Assembly (NCBI GenBank): GCA_018109965.1
Contig: JAGBFE010000394.1
Location: 1 to 7,919 of the forward strand
DNA: 7,919 bases
From: Oscillospiraceae bacterium
GTDB lineage: Bacteria > Bacillota_A > Clostridia > Oscillospirales > Ruminococcaceae
Direction of reading: 5' to 3'
Part shown: positions 1 through 4,990 of the stretch, in pieces
How the letters are laid out: every line of letters begins with the position of its first letter
Numbering within the stretch: the stretch's first letter is position 1
The notes under the pieces: generated by a model
Seen by the model: the letters and a program-made list of their open reading frames with translations, nothing else
Told to the model about the DNA's origin: nothing
The model's database searches: none
Program-made: the position numbers and the translations under genes

Positions 1-86
1 CAAACAGGACTTGCCAGGAATTCGGTCACGTCACTGATTGCAATACCTGTGCGGCTTTCGCCGTAGTCCACAGCCATAATTTTCAT
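1..86 (-). CDS. ruvX: RuvX/YqgF Holliday junction resolvase-like nuclease, 5' end only
   Basis: The first 28 codons of a minus-strand gene that leaves the window at base 1. The peptide begins MKIMAVDYGESRTGIAISD, which is the hallmark N-terminus of the YqgF/RuvX family: an RNase H-like strand carrying the first catalytic Asp (here D7 in the VDYG motif), followed by the R-x-G-I-A-x-S-D turn. Family members are small (about 140 residues) and act on Holliday junctions and/or in 5' maturation of pre-16S rRNA. The ATG at 84-86 is preceded by AAGAGGAT at 98-105, an 11-nt spacing that is slightly long but acceptable; the ATG at codon 4 is a less likely start because it would lengthen the spacing further and cut the first beta-strand. 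It follows the large membrane protein gene by 71 bp and is probably co-transcribed with it, with a hairpin in between. Family call is firm; the rest of the gene is not visible. Confidence 0.88.
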   Translation of the reverse strand, partial: MKIMAVDYGESRTGIAISDVTEFLASPV

Positions 87-117
87 AGTATATATTAATC
101 CTCTTGATAAATCTATT

Positions 118-141
118 GGCACTTTTGACGCCAAAAGTGCC
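118..141. repeat. Perfect 10-bp inverted repeat in the gap before ruvX
   Basis: GGCACTTTTG (118-127) and CAAAAGTGCC (132-141) pair perfectly around a 4-base loop. The hairpin lies 16 bp after the stop of the large membrane protein gene and just upstream of the ruvX Shine-Dalgarno. Read on the minus strand it is followed by AATAGATTTATC, not a T run, so it is not a standard Rho-independent terminator for the operon; read on the plus strand a run of seven T begins 11 bases later, which is too far away. It may be an mRNA processing or stability element between two cotranscribed genes, or a weak attenuator for ruvX. Confidence 0.6.
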
Positions 142-157
142 TTGACAAAGTCTTTTT

Positions 158-3100
158 TTACAAATACTTTGTTGCCAACGCTCTCATCATGCACAAACCA
201 AGCCAGCCAAGGCCAAGCAGCAGCACGCTGGTCAGCGGGATTTCCCAGATTGTCTGGCTTATGGTGAACACCACGCTCAGTACAGCGCCGATAACAACGC
301 TTGCAATCTGCACAAGACTGCAGGTTGCTGCGGCACGTTTTGCACAGTCAGCACCAAAGAACCCTGCAGACAGTGAATGCAGGCTGTCAAGGTGCGCCAT
401 TGCACAGTCGGTGCTTTCGCTGTAGGCGGTGTAGCCCAGCAGCAGTGTGGTTTCGTTTTTGTTCAGCACCTGCACGGTGTCTTCCGGCAAACCGTAAACA
501 ATTTCCAAAAGCTGGGAATCAATATTGAAGTCGTTGGACTGCAAAATAACGTTTTTGCCCTGTTCAACAAGGTGCATCAGGTTTTCTTTTACCGCTTCGT
601 CAGGGTGATAGCTTACCACAAACATACCAAACAGCTTGCCGTTAACGGAAAGATAGATTGGTTTTTTGCCCTCACTGATGTAGTTTGTTTCCATGCTCAG
701 CGGCGGCAGTGCCACGTTGTAGTCCGCCATTATATTGCGGTTGCCCATAATTACGCGGTTGTTTTCAATCCATGCCACATAACCCTGGCCAACCTTGTAT
801 TCGCAGCTTTCAATTGGATAAAGCATATCCATCTTGCCGTCAATAACGTTCATAAACACGCTGCGCAGGTTGTCGCATTTTTCAATGGCAATGCTTGCGG
901 CATAAAGGATTGCAAGGTCAAGGCGTTCCTTTTCAAAGGTTTTGATGCCGTGCAGCACCACACAGCCTTTTGGGAACAGATGCTTTGCATCAAAGGAAAC
1001 GTGGGTGGTTTCGCTCAGCTGATAGATGCCCTGCCAGCCGTTAACCAGTGCCCCAACCTTGTTGAGCGCTTTCTGCATCATACTGCCGGGTACGCTGGAG
1101 ATAAGCGAATGGCTAAGCGGCAGTGTAAACACGCTGGCTGCTGTTGCGGCAAACACAGCGTTTATCCAGCTTTTGTTCACAACCATTGTTATTGCAAAAC
1201 AAACAACTGCAACAGCAACTGCGGCAAAGGACAAAAGCTTGGAGTGTCTTTCGCTTCGGTGGGTGGAAAAACCGCCCGAGATAAAGTTGGATATATACCC
1301 TGTTCTGCGGGACACAAGTATCTGCGGATTTTTTTCTTCCAGAGTTCTTGCAAGGCGTTTTACCTCGTCAAAATCCTTTACAACATAGCCTGCGTTGATG
1401 CCCTCAGGCACTTCGGCAAGGTCAAGGTTGCGCAGAATTGTGTTTGCACTGATGATTTTGCCCAAGGCATTGAAGCCAAAGGCCACCACGGTGAAGCCTG
1501 CAAAAATGGTCACGTTTTCGGGGTTGATTTCGCTTGATTTGAGCATTGCCACATTAAGCTGCACAAAGCTGAGCACGGCAGGCAAAACCAGGAACGAGTC
1601 CTGTGTAGGTGCTTTGAAAAAGCCTGTAAAGCCGTTGGCAACGGTGGGCAGAAAACCGATAACGGCAACTGCAAAAAATACCAGTGCAACAAGGTAGAAC
1701 AGCACAGGCTGTGCAATCGGGTCTATTGCCTGGGGCAGCGGCCAGCCGTTTGCAGCGGCAAAGTTTAAGTAGAATAATACAACTGCGCACAGTGCACTGA
1801 TTGCAACACGCACCCCAAGTGTAAACTTGAAATTGCGCAGTTCGTCGTAAATTTCTTTAGGGTCATCGCTGAACTGCTGTGTGATAAAATCGTTTTCGGC
1901 AATGAGAGGTTCAAAAACTTCTTCATCTTCGCTGTCAGCAACGTCAACTTCGGTTGTATCGCCTTGGGCAGTTTTCTTTTCGGCGGCAAGATGTGCAAAC
2001 ATCTGTGTGATGTCGCCCGTTATTCTGTTTACCTTTTCTTCTGCAGCGGTTTTTGGTACAACCTTGATTGGTTTTTCTTCTGCTTTGGCAGTAACCGCTA
2101 CATAACCTGTTTCGTCCGATACAATGTGCGGGATATAGCCTGTTTCATCGGTTACAGTTTCGCTTGGGGCAGCTGCTGTTTCTGTATTCACAGCGGCTGT
2201 TGCAGTATCGGCAGGTTTTTCTGCTTTTGCTGCAGCAACAGTGTTTTTGTCAGCCTGTACCTTTGCGGGTTCGGCAACAGTTTCGGCTTTTTCTCCCGCA
2301 ACGGCAACGGTGTGCATTGTTGCGGTCTTTTTTGCCTTCAATGCGGCAAGTATGCTTTCGGCATCCTTTGGCTTTTCAGCAGGTTTTGTGTACGCTGCTG
2401 CAATGTTTTCGGCTGTTTTGCCGTCAGCAGCTGCGGTTTTTGGCGCATCTGCCTTTGGTGCAGCGGTTGGTTCAGCCTTGGTGTCAGCAGGTATCACACC
2501 TTTAAAGTTTTCAGCCTTTGGCAGTATCGGCGGTTTTGCAAATGATGTCTGCACAGGCTGCGGGTCAAATTCAATTGTGCTGCCTTTTTTAGGTTTTATA
2601 AGCACAGGATTTGTGTCGGTTTCTGCGGTTTCGGGTTTAACACTTTTAGCAGCATTTTTTATAAAGTCGCGGGCAAGCTCCCCTGTGGAGGTCTTTGCAA
2701 CCTTTTGCTGACGCTTGTCAATTTCCTCCTGCGGGATGGAAAGGGACAGGCTGTCGGTGATGTATTTCTTTTTGAAAAATCCGTGCTTTTTGCGCTTTAT
2801 CACAATTTCGCTGGTGGATTCGGGTCTCTGCACAGCAATGCTCTGGGTAAAAAAGTCCACAAATTTGTCGTCAACATAGCTTGCTGCGGTAACGCTCACC
2901 GGTTTTTCGGGCTTGCCGTCTTCAATAGGGGCAGGCTCGTCCTCCACAAGGTCACTCACTGCAGGGTTTTCCTTAAGTGCAGTTGCAAGCTTGGACAAAA
3001 ATTCGTTTTCAATTTCGTGGGCAGTGTTGCGGTTTGCATCGGCGGACACTGTTTTCTGTTCTTTTATTTCAACAGGTGGCTTTGCATCGCTCTGCTGTGA

Positions 3101-3265
3101 CTGCGGTGCAGAAACAGCACCGCTTTTTGCAGCGGTTTCCGCTTTTATAATATCCTGCAGACGGCTCTGGCTTGCGGTTGACGGGGCTGCGGCAGGCTGT
3201 GCTGCACCCTGTCTGCTTTTAATATCCTGCAGGATTTTGTCAATATCTTTGCTGTTGTTTGCCAT
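158..3265 (-). CDS. Large membrane protein: long disordered N-terminus fused to a degenerate P1B-type ATPase-like core
   Basis: A 1035-residue protein I do not recognise by name. Start: GTG at 3274 is also in frame, but AGAGGAA lies at 3275-3281, touching that codon and 9 nt before the ATG at 3263-3265, so the ATG is preferred. Residues 1 to about 460 are low-complexity (Ala, Pro, Lys, Thr, Val) with short helix-prone islands: two LQDI segments near 12 and 36, a basic patch RKKHGFFKKK near 158-167, and two DETGY repeats at 373-377 and 384-388. The rest has eight predicted membrane helices (about 482-503, 520-541, 557-576, 586-606, 675-697, 703-723, 980-1002, 1009-1030) arranged 4+2+2 with a roughly 70-residue loop after helix 4 and a 250-residue cytoplasmic part after helix 6, exactly the heavy-metal P1B ATPase layout. 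GALVNGW, VSFDAKHLF (Asp 759), MGNRNIM (about 840-846) and VNGKLFGM align with GALIKGG, VFDKTGTLT, GNR and the pre-hinge strand of P1B pumps. The DKTGT, CPC, TGE, TGD and GDGxND signatures are missing, so pumping is unlikely; a sensory, scaffold or regulatory role is conjecture. It follows rlmB by 18 bp. Confidence 0.85.
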   Translation of the reverse strand: MANNSKDIDKILQDIKSRQGAAQPAAAPSTASQSRLQDIIKAETAAKSGAVSAPQSQQSDAKPPVEIKEQKTVSADANRNTAHEIENEFLSKLATALKENPAVSDLVEDEPAPIEDGKPEKPVSVTAASYVDDKFVDFFTQSIAVQRPESTSEIVIKRKKHGFFKKKYITDSLSLSIPQEEIDKRQQKVAKTSTGELARDFIKNAAKSVKPETAETDTNPVLIKPKKGSTIEFDPQPVQTSFAKPPILPKAENFKGVIPADTKAEPTAAPKADAPKTAAADGKTAENIAAAYTKPAEKPKDAESILAALKAKKTATMHTVAVAGEKAETVAEPAKVQADKNTVAAAKAEKPADTATAAVNTETAAAPSETVTDETGYIPHIVSDETGYVAVTAKAEEKPIKVVPKTAAEEKVNRITGDITQMFAHLAAEKKTAQGDTTEVDVADSEDEEVFEPLIAENDFITQQFSDDPKEIYDELRNFKFTLGVRVAISALCAVVLFYLNFAAANGWPLPQAIDPIAQPVLFYLVALVFFAVAVIGFLPTVANGFTGFFKAPTQDSFLVLPAVLSFVQLNVAMLKSSEINPENVTIFAGFTVVAFGFNALGKIISANTILRNLDLAEVPEGINAGYVVKDFDEVKRLARTLEEKNPQILVSRRTGYISNFISGGFSTHRSERHSKLLSFAAVAVAVVCFAITMVVNKSWINAVFAATAASVFTLPLSHSLISSVPGSMMQKALNKVGALVNGWQGIYQLSETTHVSFDAKHLFPKGCVVLHGIKTFEKERLDLAILYAASIAIEKCDNLRSVFMNVIDGKMDMLYPIESCEYKVGQGYVAWIENNRVIMGNRNIMADYNVALPPLSMETNYISEGKKPIYLSVNGKLFGMFVVSYHPDEAVKENLMHLVEQGKNVILQSNDFNIDSQLLEIVYGLPEDTVQVLNKNETTLLLGYTAYSESTDCAMAHLDSLHSLSAGFFGADCAKRAAATCSLVQIASVVIGAVLSVVFTISQTIWEIPLTSVLLLGLGWLGLCMMRALATKYL

Positions 3266-3274
3266 ATATGACAC

Positions 3275-3281
3275 TTCCTCT
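3275..3281 (-). promoter_or_regulatory. Ribosome binding site deciding the start of the large membrane protein
   Basis: AGAGGAA on the minus strand ends 9 nt before the ATG at 3263-3265. It directly abuts the upstream in-frame GTG (3272-3274), which therefore cannot be efficiently initiated from it. The site sits wholly inside the 18-bp gap after the rlmB stop codon, supporting translation of both genes from one mRNA. Confidence 0.7.
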
Positions 3282-3283
3282 GA

Positions 3284-4042
3284 CTATTTTGTGGACAATG
3301 TTCTCTGACGGGAAATTTCGTACATAATGATACCTGCGGCAACACTTGCGTTGTAGCTGTCAACTGCGCCGCCCTCGTTGTTCATAGGGATGCTTACAAC
3401 GTCATCGCACAGGCTTTTAACAAGCGGCTGTACGCCTTTGCCCTCACTGCCTACAACAAGTGCAATAGGACCTGTAAGGTTCTGCTTGTAAATCGGTGTA
3501 TCGTTCAGGTCAGCGGCATAAACAAAAATGTTTTCTTCCTTCAGTGCGCGCACAGCCTGGGCAATGTTTGCCACCTTTGCAACAGGCATATGCATGCTTG
3601 CACCTGCACTTGTCTTGTGCACAACACCTGTTACCGAAACACCGCCGCGTTTTGGAATAACAATGCCGTGGGCACCCATCAGATATGCGGAACGCATGAT
3701 TGCACCAAGATTGTGCGGGTCCTCAATGCCGTCACACACCACAACAAAAGGTGCTTCACCTTTGTCGCGGGCGATTTTTACAATCTGCCCAAGGCTTACA
3801 TATTCAATTGTGCTGGCATATGCTGCAACACCCTGGTGATTTTCGCTCTGACAAAGGCTTTTCAGTTTCATCGGATGCACTTTTTTAACAACTGCACCGC
3901 ATTCCTTTGCAAGGGCAGTGTAATAGTTCTGCACGCTTGGGTTTAAACTTTCGGATATAAAAACGGTGTCTACACCGGCTTTTGATTTAAGTAATTCGGT
4001 TACGGGGTTTTTGCCGTAGATAACTTCGCTTTTCTGTTCCAT
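3284..4042 (-). CDS. rlmB: 23S rRNA (guanosine-2'-O-)-methyltransferase RlmB, SPOUT/TrmH family
   Basis: A 252-residue SPOUT methyltransferase that transfers a methyl group from S-adenosylmethionine to a ribose 2'-OH, in RlmB the conserved P-loop guanosine of 23S rRNA (G2251 in E. coli numbering). An N-terminal substrate-binding domain (about 5-75, with IYGKNPVTELL and ending in NHQGVAA) precedes the knotted catalytic domain. Motif 1 is DGIEDPHNLGAIMRSA (104-119, with the key Asn 111 and Arg 117), motif 2 VGSEGKGV (197-204, Glu 200), motif 3 IPM then SYNASVAAG (218-237, Asn 231). Length is normal for the family. The ATG at 4040-4042 is chosen because AAGGAG lies 6 nt upstream; another in-frame ATG at 4061-4063 would place this Shine-Dalgarno inside the coding region. 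Motif 3 is slightly unusual: SYN in place of the common SLN and a few extra residues (NNEGGAVD) before it. First gene of the leftward unit. Other TrmH-family paralogues, for example YacO-like enzymes, cannot be fully excluded. Confidence 0.93.
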   Translation of the reverse strand: MEQKSEVIYGKNPVTELLKSKAGVDTVFISESLNPSVQNYYTALAKECGAVVKKVHPMKLKSLCQSENHQGVAAYASTIEYVSLGQIVKIARDKGEAPFVVVCDGIEDPHNLGAIMRSAYLMGAHGIVIPKRGGVSVTGVVHKTSAGASMHMPVAKVANIAQAVRALKEENIFVYAADLNDTPIYKQNLTGPIALVVGSEGKGVQPLVKSLCDDVVSIPMNNEGGAVDSYNASVAAGIIMYEISRQRTLSTK

Positions 4043-4067
4043 AAAAAGCTCCTTTTTAAACAAAAAA

Positions 4068-4111
4068 ATAAGGTATACTAAAAATAAATATTTAATACCT
4101 TATAGTATACC
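4068..4111 (-). promoter_or_regulatory. rlmB promoter region with two overlapping inverted repeats
   Basis: The AT-rich stretch upstream of rlmB contains GGTATACTA (4072-4080) facing TAGTATACC (4103-4111), and overlapping it ATAAGGTAT (4068-4076) facing ATACCTTAT (4095-4103); both pairs are perfect. On the minus strand TATACT at 4104-4109 could be a -10 element lying inside the distal arm, and TATAAT at 4121-4126 is a second candidate further upstream; neither has a convincing -35. The symmetric arrangement suggests an operator bound by a dimeric repressor, or alternative RNA hairpins in the leader if transcription starts at the upstream site. Repeats are seen directly; the promoter role is inferred. 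Confidence 0.45.
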
Positions 4112-4225
4112 AAATTTTTTATTATATTAAAAGAGTTTTGTTGGGATTATATTTGTGAAAAGATTTCTGGTGCGGTGTGACGGACGGGCAACACATATAT
4201 TCTGTTTGTCATTCCGGACTGTTGT

Positions 4226-4337
4226 CTGTCGTTCTGAGCGCAGCGAAGAATCTCCCGGTTTTATGATACTGAACATTAATAATAAGTCTGATAAAACAGG
4301 GAGACACTTCGGTCACAGTGTTCCCTCAGCGTGACAG
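4226..4337. repeat. Dispersed palindromic repeat element, copy 1 (about 110 bp)
   Basis: A non-coding element with imperfect terminal inverted repeats CTGTCGTTCTGAGCG (4226-4240) and CCCTCAGCGTGACAG (4323-4337), and internal arms at 4245-4264 and 4291-4310 that match at 17 of 20 positions when folded. It shares the core TGAGCGCAGCG, AGAATCTC, TACTGAAC in the centre and GAGACACT on the right with the second copy near 7249-7349. A shorter degenerate start, GTCATTCCGGAC, lies just outside at 4209-4220. No open reading frame or transposase is inside, so it would be a nonautonomous MITE- or REP-like element. It ends 6 bp beyond the stop codon of the small protein gene, and its hairpin may help end or protect that mRNA, although no T run follows. 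Repeats with this core are, from general knowledge, common in clostridial and other genomes. Confidence 0.75.
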
Positions 4338-4342
4338 TCCCG

Positions 4343-4633
4343 TCACAGCAGCACCACCAGCGCCGTCACGGCAGCAATTGCCGCCACAGCCAATGCTGTC
4401 CACAGCTGTTTTCTGCCAAAGCGGCGCACCTTTTTTATCTCCAGCTCCTGCAGCAGCTGTGTTGCCTGTGCGCGGGTACTGCCAATGGCGACATCGGCGG
4501 CCTGTGGCTTTAAAAACACTAAAATCCGTTCGATATTTTCGTTGTCGGTATCATTTATTTCAATCACATTGCGGCGCAGACCTTTCACGGCGTTTTCTCC
4601 TTTTGTTGTGTCCTGTGAATATTTAAACTGCAT
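4343..4633 (-). CDS. Small tail-anchored membrane protein, unknown function
   Basis: A 96-residue protein I do not recognise. Residues 1 to about 66 are hydrophilic (MQFKYSQDTTKGENAVKGL, then an acidic NDTDNENIERILVFL stretch and GSTRAQATQLLQELEIKK, which looks helical); 67-75 are basic (KVRRFGRK); 77-96 form one Ala/Val/Leu-rich membrane helix that ends at the very C-terminus. This is the layout of a tail-anchored protein with its N-terminal part in the cytoplasm. There is no signal peptide. The frame stays open upstream to 4780, but the ATG at 4631-4633 is chosen because AGAGG lies 9 nt before it and the upstream extension runs through the AT-rich spacer with its DnaA-box-like repeats. Its promoter would overlap those boxes. 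A palindromic repeat begins 6 bp after its stop. Coding status is supported by the Shine-Dalgarno and the coherent soluble-plus-anchor layout, not by homology. Confidence 0.65.
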   Translation of the reverse strand: MQFKYSQDTTKGENAVKGLRRNVIEINDTDNENIERILVFLKPQAADVAIGSTRAQATQLLQELEIKKVRRFGRKQLWTALAVAAIAAVTALVVLL

Positions 4634-4694
4634 AAAAAGCAACCTCTGATACAAAAATGCATAATATACAAAAAGTAAAGCACAGTTTACATTC

Positions 4695-4822
4695 TGTTGA
4701 TGTGAAAAAGTTTTCAACCTGTTGAAAACTCTGTTGAAAATGTGGAAAACTCCTTTAAAATAAGCCTTTTTTCGACACAAAAGTTATCAACAAAAGCAAA
4801 GTTTTCAACAATCTGTTAAAAA
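4695..4822. promoter_or_regulatory. Cluster of DnaA-box-like 9-mers in the divergent spacer
   Basis: Near matches to the DnaA box (TTATCCACA or its complement TGTGGATAA) are packed here: TGTTGAAAA at 4720-4728 and 4732-4740, TGTGGAAAA at 4741-4749 (one mismatch), TTATCAACA at 4784-4792 (one mismatch), TTTTCAACA at 4802-4810, and weaker TGTGAAAAA at 4701-4709 and TGTTAAAAA at 4814-4822. GTTTTCAAC (4710-4718) and GTTGAAAAC (4721-4729) form a perfect inverted repeat with a 2-bp gap. Boxes occur in both orientations and are flanked on the right by about 150 bp of very AT-rich DNA. Such arrays are typical of Firmicute origins and of DnaA-controlled promoters. No 9-mer is a perfect consensus and dnaA is absent, so the assignment is inference; another regulator recognising TGTTGAAAA would explain it too. 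Confidence 0.45.
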
Positions 4823-4865
4823 CTGTGTTTAAAACTATTTGTAATACGGTATAAAGTCAATTGTG

Positions 4866-4879
4866 AGTTTGTACAAACT
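4866..4879. promoter_or_regulatory. Perfect 14-bp palindrome, operator-like
   Basis: AGTTTGTACAAACT is a perfect 14-base palindrome in the AT-rich spacer, about 62 bp upstream of the glycosylase -10 box and about 230 bp upstream of the small-protein start. A perfect dyad of this length with a GTAC centre is a plausible dimeric-regulator site. No regulator gene is in the window, so the partner is unknown. Confidence 0.35.
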
Positions 4880-4938
4880 TTGTGATAAAATTATAGACTC
4901 TTTATATCTAAAATAATCATTCTGTAAAATTTAATATG

Positions 4939-4947
4939 TGGTATAAT
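4939..4947 (+). promoter_or_regulatory. Extended -10 promoter for the glycosylase gene
   Basis: A consensus TATAAT (4942-4947) preceded by TGG (4939-4941) gives an extended -10 element. The -35 position (around 4919-4924) has no good match, which an extended -10 can tolerate. Transcription would start near 4954, leaving a leader of about 37 nt before the preferred ATG. Confidence 0.6.
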
Positions 4948-4990
4948 AAATGTAAAATATTCAATAATTTTCCAAAAGGATATGCACGAT

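Noticed and set aside
118..159. Hairpin plus T run as a terminator read on the plus strand
   Set aside because: The T run begins about 11 bases after the stem and no plus-strand gene ends here.
377..1537. 386-codon plus-strand open frame over the pseudo-ATPase gene
   Set aside because: Antisense shadow of the membrane protein gene with His/Cys/Phe-rich nonsense composition and no recognisable domain.
1964..2545. Cys/Phe/Gly-rich plus-strand frame
   Set aside because: Antisense to the Ala/Pro/Lys-rich tail of the large protein; composition follows from the complement of its codons.
4634..4780. 49-residue N-terminal extension of the small tail-anchored protein
   Set aside because: The extension would be translated from the AT-rich repeat region with no ribosome binding site; a good site sits before the ATG at 4631-4633.
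4710..4822. CRISPR array
   Set aside because: The repeated 9-mers are too short, irregularly spaced and in both orientations; no repeat-spacer pattern.
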